Source: Paracoccus sp. MKU1 (GTDB lineage: Bacteria; Pseudomonadota; Alphaproteobacteria; Rhodobacterales; Rhodobacteraceae). Taken from it: DNA of 60,275 nucleotides. Under the pieces are notes generated by a model. It saw nothing but the letters and a program-made list of their open reading frames with translations. It searched no databases and was not told where the DNA came from. The stretch spans positions 1 through 60,275 of the forward strand of contig NZ_LLWQ01000200.1 of NCBI RefSeq assembly GCF_001447385.1. The letters are read 5' to 3'. Shown here in pieces: positions 45,174 to 53,258 of this stretch. The stretch's first letter is position 1; each line of letters begins with the position of its first letter. A program made the position numbers and the translations under genes.

Positions 45174-46760
45174 TCACAGCCCCGAGCGGGTGATCCCCAT
45201 CAGCTTGGCCATGCGCAGCGGCGCCACCGGATATTCCGGGTCGGCCATCAGCTCCAGCGAGAAATCCGGCTCGATCCGGCGCAGGTGGCGCAGGGCATCG
45301 GCGGCGCCGGCCACGTCGCCCCGGTGATAGCGCAGCGCCGCCAGGAAGCGCAGCGATGGCCGGTTGTCCGAGGCGAAGGCAAAGGCCGCGGCGGCCGAGT
45401 TCTCGGCATCGCCAAGGCGGCCCAGCCGCAGCTGCACCACGGCGCGGCGCATCAGCCAGGAGGCGGGGCCAAGCTCGGCCAGGGCACCGCGGGCGCCGCG
45501 CTCGGTCGCCTCCAGCGCCTCGAGGTCGCGGCCGACATCGGTCAGCGCCTGCGACAGCGCATGGCAGGCCAGCTCATTGTCGGGATCGTTGCGGCAGGCG
45601 GCCTGCGCCAGTTCCAGCGCCCCCACCGCGTCCCGCCGCCACGAGGCCGAAAGCGAGGCCACCGCCAGCACCGACGGATTGGCGGGTGCCAGGTCGCGGG
45701 CCAGTTGCGCAAAGGCCTCGGCCTCGTCCGAGCAGCGCGCCGGATCCTCGGTCAGCCGCTCACTGATCAGCGTATTGCGCAGATAGGAACGCAGCGCCAT
45801 GGCGACGCCGCTCTGCCGTTCCTGGGGCAGCGAGGCGAGGATGCGGTCGGCGGATTCCAGGCGGTCGCGGGAATAGCTGAACACATCCCAGACCGGAAAG
45901 GTCAGGCCCTGCGCCGGCGGCGCGGTCCGCCGCGCCCGGTCGAGCAGCGCCACCGCGATCTGCGCCACGGCATGGCGCATCGTCGCGGTCTCGTCGGCGG
46001 CGCGGATGGTAAAGCGCCGCGTCCAGCCGCGCGCGCCGGTGGCGATGTCGCGCATCACCACCATCAGCGAGCAGTCGATCCCCGCCGAATAGCAGATTGC
46101 GCTGACCTGCGTGCCGGTCAGCGGCACTTGCGCGTCGAGCCGGTCGGCCAGCGTCGCCGGGATCATCTCGCAGGCGCGGGCGGCGGCCTCGTTCACGATC
46201 ATTTCGCCGATGACATGGGCGCGGCTGTCATTGCTTTCGACCGGCCGCAAGGCCACGACATAGTCCCCGGGCGCCGGGCCGGCGGTGCTCCAGGGGGCCG
46301 CCAGCGGCGCCAGGGGCTGTTGCAGGGCACTGGGCCCGTCGCAATCCGGCGTCAGCCGCAGGCGCATGTCGCGCAGCCAGGTCTCGAACTCCGGGTCGGG
46401 AATGTCGATGTCGGCGGCGAATTCGATCGGCGCACCGCCGGCATCATAGACCGGCGTCAGGTCGATGCGCAGCCGCTCGGGATCCAGCCCCACCCAGCCC
46501 ACGCCGGTCAGCAGCAGGCCCTTTTCGGCGCCCAGGGCCGCGCGCAGCTCGCGCAGCATCTGCCGCAGGCTGTCGGAACCGCGCTGCCGGCCGCGCTCGC
46601 TCCACAGCAGGTCCTGAAGCCGGGCCCGGCTGAGGCGCAGGTCCGGCGCGGTGCCCAGCAGCGCCAGCGCGCCACGAGCCTTCTGGCTGCGGGGGGTCAG
46701 ATCCGCCCCGCCGGCGCCGCGCAGCCGCACGGATCCCATCAGACTCAGCGTGGCAGGCAT
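45174..46760 (-). CDS. SARP-like transcriptional regulator with TPR domain
   Basis: 528 residues. The first ~95 residues are an OmpR/SARP-type winged helix (LTPRSQKARGALALLGTAPD, then ARLQDLLWSERG and SLRQMLRELRAALG). A middle segment (about 160-290) resembles the periplasmic-sensor-like or adenylate-cyclase-associated region of CadC/HilA proteins (DYVVALRPVESND). The C-terminal 200 residues are helical TPR-like repeats (ALELAQAACRNDPDNELACH). It has no transmembrane helix. It is convergent with the pentapeptide gene, ending 13 bases from it, and is the obvious candidate to control the caspase-fold/pentapeptide pair. Confidence 0.75.
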   Translation of the reverse strand: MPATLSLMGSVRLRGAGGADLTPRSQKARGALALLGTAPDLRLSRARLQDLLWSERGRQRGSDSLRQMLRELRAALGAEKGLLLTGVGWVGLDPERLRIDLTPVYDAGGAPIEFAADIDIPDPEFETWLRDMRLRLTPDCDGPSALQQPLAPLAAPWSTAGPAPGDYVVALRPVESNDSRAHVIGEMIVNEAAARACEMIPATLADRLDAQVPLTGTQVSAICYSAGIDCSLMVVMRDIATGARGWTRRFTIRAADETATMRHAVAQIAVALLDRARRTAPPAQGLTFPVWDVFSYSRDRLESADRILASLPQERQSGVAMALRSYLRNTLISERLTEDPARCSDEAEAFAQLARDLAPANPSVLAVASLSASWRRDAVGALELAQAACRNDPDNELACHALSQALTDVGRDLEALEATERGARGALAELGPASWLMRRAVVQLRLGRLGDAENSAAAAFAFASDNRPSLRFLAALRYHRGDVAGAADALRHLRRIEPDFSLELMADPEYPVAPLRMAKLMGITRSGL

Positions 46761-46950
46761 TTGATTCGCCGCATGGCTTCGTTATGGTCGCATATTGATC
46801 TTAATGCGCCGCGGCCCGGCCGAACAGCCGCCGCCGCGCGGCGTCCGGGGGAACGGGACAGGCCGGGAATCGGGGCCCGGGCGCAGCCGATACATTGCCT
46901 GCGCGCCGCACCTGCGCTATCGGGGCGTCAAAGCAAAGGGGATCCCGAAG

Positions 46951-47997
46951 ATGACCGAGCGCAAGAGCGGCCTGTCCTATGCCGAGGCCGGAGTGGATAT
47001 CGACGCGGGCAATGCGCTGGTCGAGCGGATCAAGCCCGCCGCCGCCGCCACCCGCCGCCCCGGCGTGATGGAGGGGCTGGGCGGGTTCGGCGCGCTGTTC
47101 GACCCGCGCGCGGCGGGTTATCAAGATCCTGTTCTGGTGGCCGCCACCGACGGGGTCGGCACCAAGCTGCGCATCGGCATCGACACGGGCGAGCTTGACG
47201 GGCTCGGCATCGACCTGGTGGCGATGTGCGTGAACGACCTGGTCTGCCAGGGCGCCGAACCGCTGTTCTTCCTCGACTATTTCGCCACCGGCAAGCTCTC
47301 GGTGGATGAGGCAGCGCGGGTCATCGCCGGAATCGCCGAAGGCTGCCGCCGTTCCGGCTGCGCGCTGATCGGCGGCGAGACGGCCGAGATGCCCGGCATG
47401 TATGGCAAGGGCGATTTCGACCTCGCGGGCTTCGCCGTCGGCGCGATGGAGCGCGGCACGGCCCTGCCGGCGGGCGTCGCGGATGGCGACGTGCTGCTGG
47501 GCCTGGCCTCGGACGGCGTGCATTCCAACGGCTTCTCGCTGGTGCGCAAGGTCGCCGACCATGCCGAGCTGGACTGGAACGCGCCCGCCCCCTTCGCGGC
47601 GGGCACGCTGGGCCAGGCGCTGCTGGTGCCGACCCGGCTCTATGTTAAGCCGGTGCTGGCGGCGATCCGCGCCGGGTGCGTGCATGCCGCGGCGCATATC
47701 ACCGGCGGCGGCATCACCGAGAACCTGCCGCGCGTGCTGCCCGAGGGGCTGGGGGCCGAGGTCGATCTCGACAGTTTCAGCCTGCCGCCGGTTTTCGACT
47801 GGCTGGCCGAGGCCGGCTCCATCGCCGCGCCCGAAATGCTCAAGACCTTCAACTGCGGCATCGGCATGATCCTGGCCGTCGCCGCGGACCGTGCTGTCGA
47901 ACTCGAGGCGCTGCTGAAGGCGCAGGGCGAAACGGTGATCCGCCTCGGCCATGTCACCCCAGGCGCAGGCGTGCGCTACAGCGGCCGGCTGCGGTGA
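46951..47997 (+). CDS. purM: Phosphoribosylformylglycinamidine cyclo-ligase (AIR synthetase)
   Basis: 348 residues, ATP-dependent ring closure of FGAM to AIR in purine synthesis. The start [14 protein letters not shown], the ATP/metal segment [24 protein letters not shown] and the C-terminal FNCGIGM are all present. ATG 46951 follows a GGGGATCC-type leader; upstream in-frame codons encode no family sequence. It overlaps purN by four bases (GTGA). Confidence 0.97.
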   Translation: MTERKSGLSYAEAGVDIDAGNALVERIKPAAAATRRPGVMEGLGGFGALFDPRAAGYQDPVLVAATDGVGTKLRIGIDTGELDGLGIDLVAMCVNDLVCQGAEPLFFLDYFATGKLSVDEAARVIAGIAEGCRRSGCALIGGETAEMPGMYGKGDFDLAGFAVGAMERGTALPAGVADGDVLLGLASDGVHSNGFSLVRKVADHAELDWNAPAPFAAGTLGQALLVPTRLYVKPVLAAIRAGCVHAAAHITGGGITENLPRVLPEGLGAEVDLDSFSLPPVFDWLAEAGSIAAPEMLKTFNCGIGMILAVAADRAVELEALLKAQGETVIRLGHVTPGAGVRYSGRLR

Positions 47998-48590
47998 AAC
48001 GCGTCGCCATCCTGATCTCGGGCGGCGGCTCGAACATGGTCAAGCTGGTCGAATCGATGACCGGCGCCCATCCTGCGCGGCCGGTGATCGTCGGCTCGAA
48101 CGACCCGCAGGCGGCCGGCCTTGCCCGGGCCGCAGCCCTGGGCGTGCCCAGCTTCGCCATCGACCACCGCAGCTATCGCGGCGACCGCGCCGCCTTCGAG
48201 GCCGCGCTGCTGGAACCGCTGCTGGCGGCAAAGCCGGACATCCTCTGCCTTGCCGGCTTCATGCGCATCCTGACCCCGGATTTCGTGCAGCGCTTCCAGG
48301 GCCGGATGCTGAACATCCATCCCTCGCTGCTGCCGAAATATCCCGGGCTGCACACGCATCAGCGCGCCATCGAGGCCGGCGATGCCGAGGCCGGCGCATC
48401 GGTGCACCTGGTCACACCGGAGCTCGACGCCGGCCCGATCCTCGGCCAGGCCCGGGTGCCGATCCTGCCCGGCGACACCGCCGAGACGCTTGCCGCCCGC
48501 GTGCTGGTGCAGGAACACCGGCTCTATCCCGCGGTGCTGCGCCGCTTCGCGCAAGGCGACCAGACGCCGATCACCCTCACCGCCGCCTGA
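47994..48590 (+). CDS. purN: Phosphoribosylglycinamide formyltransferase
   Basis: 198 residues, folate-dependent GAR transformylase. [15 protein letters not shown] is the GAR-binding P-loop, AGFMRIL precedes the catalytic Asn-His-Asp set in [20 protein letters not shown], and the catalytic Asp is in [11 protein letters not shown]. It starts with GTG at 47994 inside the purM stop region. It is followed by a dispersed repeat and a terminator. Confidence 0.97.
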   Translation: MKRVAILISGGGSNMVKLVESMTGAHPARPVIVGSNDPQAAGLARAAALGVPSFAIDHRSYRGDRAAFEAALLEPLLAAKPDILCLAGFMRILTPDFVQRFQGRMLNIHPSLLPKYPGLHTHQRAIEAGDAEAGASVHLVTPELDAGPILGQARVPILPGDTAETLAARVLVQEHRLYPAVLRRFAQGDQTPITLTAA

Positions 48591-48604
48591 AAAAGGGCAA
48601 GCCC

Positions 48605-48627
48605 CTTTCGCCGTTTTCCAAATACTC
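48605..48627. repeat. Dispersed 23-bp motif, copy 2
   Basis: CTTTCGCCGTTTTC then CAAATACTC, one base different from the copy after the UbiH-like gene (18744). It lies 14 bases after the purN stop and just before the purN terminator. Confidence 0.6.
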
Positions 48628-48637
48628 TGGGGGGTGT

Positions 48638-48660
48638 GGGGGGCAACGCCCCCCATTTTT
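48638..48660 (+). terminator. Intrinsic terminator of purMN
   Basis: GGGGGGC and GCCCCCC (a 7-bp stem with a three-base loop) are followed by ATTTTT. It sits about 50 bases after the purN stop, directly after the dispersed repeat. Confidence 0.88.
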
Positions 48661-48781
48661 CATTCCTGCATGGCCCGGCAAAAGATTTTCAACGCATCGT
48701 TAAGACAGCAAGGGGAAATGCGTGAATACTCGCAACCCCGCGAAGCCGCTAGTCTTTCGCCAGCTAGACAGGAGACAGAGT

Positions 48782-50029
48782 ATGTCCGATTTCGCCGTCA
48801 TCTGGGATTGGCTCGCCTTTGCCATCCGCTGGACGCATGTCGTCACCGCCATCTGCTGGATCGGCTCGTCCTTCTATTTCGTCGCCCTCGATCTCGGGCT
48901 GCGCAAGGTGCCCGGCCTGCCCCCCGGCGCGCATGGCGAGGAATGGCAGGTCCATGGCGGCGGCTTCTATCATATCCAGAAATACCTGGTCGCGCCCGAG
49001 CGGATGCCCGAGCATCTGGTCTGGTTCAAATGGGAAAGCTACATGACCTGGATCTCGGGGGCGGCGCTCCTGATGGTCACCTACTGGGTCGGCTCGGAAC
49101 TGTTCCTCATCGACCCCGCCAAGATGGAGCTGGCGCCCTGGCAGGCGATCCTGATCTCGGCCGGCTCGCTGTCGATCGGCTGGCTGATCTATACCAACCT
49201 GTGCAAGTCCAAGCTGGGCGAGACCCCGACCCTGCTGATGCTGATCCTGTTCGTGCTGCTGATGGTCATGGGCTGGGCCTATAACCAGGTCTTCACCGGG
49301 CGCGCGGTCATGCTGCACCTGGGCGCCTTCACCGCCACGATCATGACCGCGAACGTGTTCTTCATCATCATGCCGAACCAGCGCATCGTCGTGGCCGACC
49401 TCAAGGCCGGCCGTCCCGCCGATCCGAAATACGGCAAGATCGCCAAGCTGCGCTCGACGCATAACAACTACCTGACCCTGCCGGTGGTGTTCCTGATGCT
49501 GTCGAACCACTATCCGCTGGCTTTCGCCACCGAATACAACTGGGTGATCGCCGGGCTGGTCTTCCTGATGGGCGTGACCATCCGGCATTTCTTCAACACC
49601 ATGCACGCCGGCGGCGGCATGCGCTGGTGGACCTGGGCCGTGACGACGATCCTGTTCATCATCGTCATGTGGCTTTCGACCGCGCCGATGTTCCGCCAGA
49701 CGCTGGAAGAGGCCGAGGCGCGCGTCCTGACCCCCAGCCAGCAGGCCATGGTCGATGCGCCCGGCTGGGAGGACGCCTATAACGCGGTCATGGGCCGCTG
49801 CTCGATGTGCCATGCCAGGGAGCCCTCTTACGAGGGCATCCACACCGCCCCCAAGGGCGTCCTGCTGGAAACCCCCGACGACATCACCCGCGCCGCGCGC
49901 GAGATCTTCATCCAGGCCGGCGTGACCGATGCCATGCCGCCCGCCAATGTCAGCTTCATGGAGCCGCAGGAACGCCAGGCGATCATCGACTGGTATCGCG
50001 GCCTGCCCAGGACCTTCGCCCTGAACTGA
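48782..50029 (+). CDS. puuD: Membrane-bound urate hydroxylase with cytochrome c domain
   Basis: 415 residues. About eight transmembrane helices (IRWTHVVTAICWIGSSFYFV is the first) form the PuuD urate-hydroxylase core, with GGGFYHIQKYLVAPE between helices. The C-terminus is a c-type cytochrome domain with heme motif CSMCH near residue 340 and Met ligand candidates further on. It oxidises urate to 5-hydroxyisourate and passes electrons to the respiratory chain. The ribosome-binding site AGGAGA precedes ATG 48782. Its product is the substrate of UraH, encoded in the bhc operon. Confidence 0.95.
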   Translation: MSDFAVIWDWLAFAIRWTHVVTAICWIGSSFYFVALDLGLRKVPGLPPGAHGEEWQVHGGGFYHIQKYLVAPERMPEHLVWFKWESYMTWISGAALLMVTYWVGSELFLIDPAKMELAPWQAILISAGSLSIGWLIYTNLCKSKLGETPTLLMLILFVLLMVMGWAYNQVFTGRAVMLHLGAFTATIMTANVFFIIMPNQRIVVADLKAGRPADPKYGKIAKLRSTHNNYLTLPVVFLMLSNHYPLAFATEYNWVIAGLVFLMGVTIRHFFNTMHAGGGMRWWTWAVTTILFIIVMWLSTAPMFRQTLEEAEARVLTPSQQAMVDAPGWEDAYNAVMGRCSMCHAREPSYEGIHTAPKGVLLETPDDITRAAREIFIQAGVTDAMPPANVSFMEPQERQAIIDWYRGLPRTFALN

Positions 50030-50094
50030 CCGATTTGCCCCCGCCCGCCGGATCGGCTAGCCACAGGCTCGGCACCGTCGAGAGGAGGGGGAGC

Positions 50095-50832
50095 ATGGAT
50101 CGCGGGAATGGCTGGGACGATTCCGCCGAGGCCTGGATCGCCGATATGGGCGAGGACGGCGATTTCTCGCGCCGCCATGTGCTCGACGCCCCGATGCTGG
50201 CCCGCATCCGCGGCCGCGGTTTCCGCAATGCGCTGGATGTCGGCTGCGGCGAGGGGCGTTTCTGCCGGATGCTTGCCGCCGAAGGCATCGCCGCGACCGG
50301 CATCGACCCGACCCAGAAGCTGATCGAGACCGCCCGCAGCCGCGACGACAGCGGCCGCTATGTGCAGGCGCGCGCCGAGGCCCTGCCCCTGCCCGATGCC
50401 GGCTTCGACCTGGTGGTCAGCTACCTGACGCTCATCGACATCGACGACATCCAGGCCGCCATCGCCGAGATGGTGCGCGTCCTGCGTCCCGGCGGCAGCC
50501 TGCTCATCGCCAATCTGAACTCCTTCAGCACGGCGGGCGGCTGGAACGGCGATCCCGGCTCGGGCTATCTGATCGACAATTACCTTGACGAACGCGCGGA
50601 ATGGGTCAGCTGGCGCGGCATCCTGATCCGCAACTGGCACCGCCCCTTCCACGCCTATATGCAGGTGCTGCTGTCGCAGGGGCTGCGGCTGGTGCATTTC
50701 GACGAGCCCGCCCCGCAAGGCGGCGAGGCCGGGCGGGTCGCGCGCTATCGGCGCGCGCCCTATCTGCACGTCATGGAATGGATCCGCGACCAGGGGTTCA
50801 GGCGAACACCCCCCGCACCTCCCGCGCGATGA
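50095..50832 (+). CDS. Class I SAM-dependent methyltransferase
   Basis: 245 residues. Motif I ALDVGCGEGRFCRMLA, the acidic loop at GIDPTQKL, and post-motif regions AEALPLPDAGFDLVV and RVLRPGGSLLIAN define a methyltransferase of the UbiE/Methyltransf_11 type. The substrate is not evident. ATG 50095 has AGGAGGGGGAG immediately upstream. The gene ends by overlapping the 3' end of the convergent LysR gene by 35 bases. Confidence 0.85.
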   Translation: MDRGNGWDDSAEAWIADMGEDGDFSRRHVLDAPMLARIRGRGFRNALDVGCGEGRFCRMLAAEGIAATGIDPTQKLIETARSRDDSGRYVQARAEALPLPDAGFDLVVSYLTLIDIDDIQAAIAEMVRVLRPGGSLLIANLNSFSTAGGWNGDPGSGYLIDNYLDERAEWVSWRGILIRNWHRPFHAYMQVLLSQGLRLVHFDEPAPQGGEAGRVARYRRAPYLHVMEWIRDQGFRRTPPAPPAR

Positions 50833-51694
50833 AATCCGCAAACAGCCGCACCTTGGGGTCCTGCAAGCGCCGGTGCGGGGTCAGCACCCCGAATTGCGAG
50901 GGGATCGGCGGGTAGTCCGGCAGCACCTCGACCAGCCGGCCCGAGGCCAGATGCTCGGCCACCTCGTAGCGGGGGCGGTTGACGATCCCCCTGCCCCCCA
51001 GCGCCCAGTTGCTCAGCACGTCGCCGTCGTCGGCGTCGAATTTGCCGTTCACCAGCATTTTCTGCGGCCCCTCGGGGGTTTGCAGCACCCAGTAATATTC
51101 CGGGCTGCGCGGATAGCGCAGCAACAGGCAGTTATGCGCGGTGAGGTCCTCGGGGCGTTCGGGACGGCCATGCTGGTCCAGATAGGCCTGGGTCGCCACC
51201 AGCACCCGCCGGCATTCCGCCATCCGCCGCCATTTCAACGCCGAATCCTGCGGCTCGCCCAGGAAGAAGGCCAGGTCGATCCCATCGGCGATGATGTCCA
51301 CGTTGCGGTCCGACAACCGCAGCCGCACCTCGACGCCCGGATACTCGTCGCAGAATTTCGGCACCAGCGGCGCGATCAGCCGCCGCCCCAAGCCCAGCGG
51401 CGCCGTCACCCGCAAGGCGCCATGCGGCATGCCGGAAAAGCCCGAGACCACCGCCTCGGCCTCGTCCAGCGTCTCGATCACCCGCCGGGCATTGTCATAG
51501 AAGGCCCGCCCCACTTCGGTCGGCACCAGCTTGCGCGTGGTGCGATTGAGAAGCCGCACGCCGTAGCGCGTTTCCAGATCCTTGATCCGGTTCGAGGCGA
51601 CGGCCGGCGACATGCGCAGGTCCCGCCCGCCGGCGGTAATCGAGCCCAGTTCGACCACGCGAACGAAGACCCGCAGACTTTCAAGATATGGCAT
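50798..51694 (-). CDS. LysR-family transcriptional regulator
   Basis: 298 residues. N-terminal winged helix (LESLRVFVRVVELGSITAGG, then AVASNRIKDLETRYGVRLLNRT) and a C-terminal LysR substrate-binding domain. It is divergent from xdhA across 118 bases, the classical arrangement for a LysR regulator of the adjacent operon, so it probably controls xanthine dehydrogenase expression in response to a purine or related ligand. The effector is unknown. Confidence 0.9.
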   Translation of the reverse strand: MPYLESLRVFVRVVELGSITAGGRDLRMSPAVASNRIKDLETRYGVRLLNRTTRKLVPTEVGRAFYDNARRVIETLDEAEAVVSGFSGMPHGALRVTAPLGLGRRLIAPLVPKFCDEYPGVEVRLRLSDRNVDIIADGIDLAFFLGEPQDSALKWRRMAECRRVLVATQAYLDQHGRPERPEDLTAHNCLLLRYPRSPEYYWVLQTPEGPQKMLVNGKFDADDGDVLSNWALGGRGIVNRPRYEVAEHLASGRLVEVLPDYPPIPSQFGVLTPHRRLQDPKVRLFADFIAREVRGVFA

Positions 51695-51709
51695 GGTCTC
51701 AACCCGCCT

Positions 51710-51730
51710 CTTTCAAGGAATCGCTGAAAG
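51710..51730. promoter_or_regulatory. Candidate LysR-type operator
   Basis: CTTTCA, nine bases, TGAAAG forms a perfect inverted repeat in the LysR/xdhA intergenic region, about 15 bases upstream of the LysR start. It has the T-N11-A type spacing that LysR proteins prefer. A second, AT-rich stretch with the -10-like pattern near 51735-51770 lies towards xdhA. Confidence 0.5.
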
Positions 51731-51812
51731 TCTTATGCTCAATCCGAGATTTCGCAAAGAGCAATTCGCATCTAGGCTTTCCCCATACCCAGCCATCCCG
51801 AGCGAGGACCGA

Positions 51813-53258
51813 ATGGGCCACGAATTGCGCTTTCTACTGAACGACACCGAGATCCGCCTGACCGAGGCGAGCTCTCGCGACACGCTGCTGGACTTCCTGC
51901 GGCTGAACCGCCGCCTGACCGGCACCAAGGAGGGCTGCGCCGAAGGCGATTGCGGCGCCTGCACCGTGCTGGTCGGCCGGCTGCATCAGGGCCGGCTGCA
52001 TTACGAGCCGATCAATGCCTGCATCCGCTTCCTGGCCTCGTGCCACGGCTGCCATATCGTCACCGTCGAGCACCTGCGCGGCGCCGATGGCGGGCTGCAC
52101 CCGGTCCAGGCCGCCATGGTCGAGCATCACGGCAGCCAATGCGGCTTCTGCACGCCGGGCTTCGTCATGGCGCTTTACGGGCTGTGGATGCAAAACCCGC
52201 GCCCCGACATGCTGGCGATCGAGACGGCGCTGCAAGGCAACCTGTGCCGCTGCACCGGCTACGAGCCGATCGTCAAGGCGGCCTTCGCCGCCTCCGAGGC
52301 CGGCGGGCAGCACATGGACGCACTGACCATCGAGCGCGACCGCATCACCGCCGCCCTGCAAGCCATCCCGGCCGAGCGGGTCGAAGTGGCGCGCGGCGAG
52401 GACCGCGCCATCCTGCCGGCCGATGCCGCCGACCTGGCGCAGGTGCTGGCCGAAAACCCGAACGCGACCATCGTCGCCGGCGCCACCGATGTCGGCCTGT
52501 GGGTGACGAAATTCCTGCGCAACATCTCTCCGGCGGTGTTCATCGGCCATCTCCAGGATCTCAAGAGGATCGAGATCGCGGACGGCCGTGTCACCATCGG
52601 CGCCGGCGTGACCTATACCGAGTTCGAGCCCTTCCTGCGCGAGCATTTCCCCGAGGCGGTGGATTACTGGCTGCGCATCGGTGGCTGGCAGGTCCGCAAT
52701 GCCGGCACCATCGGCGGCAATGTCGCCAACGGCTCGCCCATCGGCGAGACGCCGCCCTTGCTGATCGCGCTGGGGGCCACGCTGCGGCTACGCAGCGCCG
52801 AGGGAACGCGGGAATTGCCCATCGAGGATTACTTCATCGAATACGGCAAGCAGGACCGCCGCCCCGGCGAATTCGTCGAGGCGATCACCGTGCCGCTGAA
52901 GGGCGAGGCGAAGATCGCCGCCTACAAGGTCAGCAAGCGCCATCACGCCGACATCACCGCCTCGGCCGCCGCCTTCCGGGTGGAAACCGACGGCGCCACG
53001 ATCATCGACGCCCGCGTCGCCTTCGGCGGCATGGCCGCGACGCCGAAACGCGCCACCCAGGCCGAGGCGGCGCTGAAGGGCCAACCCTTCACCGCCGAGA
53101 CCTTCGAGGCCGCGGCGCGCGCGGTCGCGGGCGACTTCCAGCCGCTCAGCGACTGGCGGGCCAGCAAGGAATATCGCCAGCAACTCGCCGCCAATTTCTT
53201 CCGCCGCTTCTGGCTTGAGCAGTCCGGCGCGGAACACCGCCTGAGGAGGGCCGAATGA
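51813..53258 (+). CDS. xdhA: Xanthine dehydrogenase small subunit (2Fe-2S, FAD)
   Basis: 481 residues. The N-terminal [2Fe-2S] domains show GCAEGDCGACTVLVG and CGFCTPGF ... CRCTGY; the FAD domain shows TIVAGATDVG and TIGGNVANGSPIGE. It hydroxylates hypoxanthine/xanthine to urate with the XdhB molybdenum subunit. ATG 51813 follows GCGAGGA. It overlaps xdhB by four bases (ATGA). Confidence 0.96.
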   Translation: MGHELRFLLNDTEIRLTEASSRDTLLDFLRLNRRLTGTKEGCAEGDCGACTVLVGRLHQGRLHYEPINACIRFLASCHGCHIVTVEHLRGADGGLHPVQAAMVEHHGSQCGFCTPGFVMALYGLWMQNPRPDMLAIETALQGNLCRCTGYEPIVKAAFAASEAGGQHMDALTIERDRITAALQAIPAERVEVARGEDRAILPADAADLAQVLAENPNATIVAGATDVGLWVTKFLRNISPAVFIGHLQDLKRIEIADGRVTIGAGVTYTEFEPFLREHFPEAVDYWLRIGGWQVRNAGTIGGNVANGSPIGETPPLLIALGATLRLRSAEGTRELPIEDYFIEYGKQDRRPGEFVEAITVPLKGEAKIAAYKVSKRHHADITASAAAFRVETDGATIIDARVAFGGMAATPKRATQAEAALKGQPFTAETFEAAARAVAGDFQPLSDWRASKEYRQQLAANFFRRFWLEQSGAEHRLRRAE

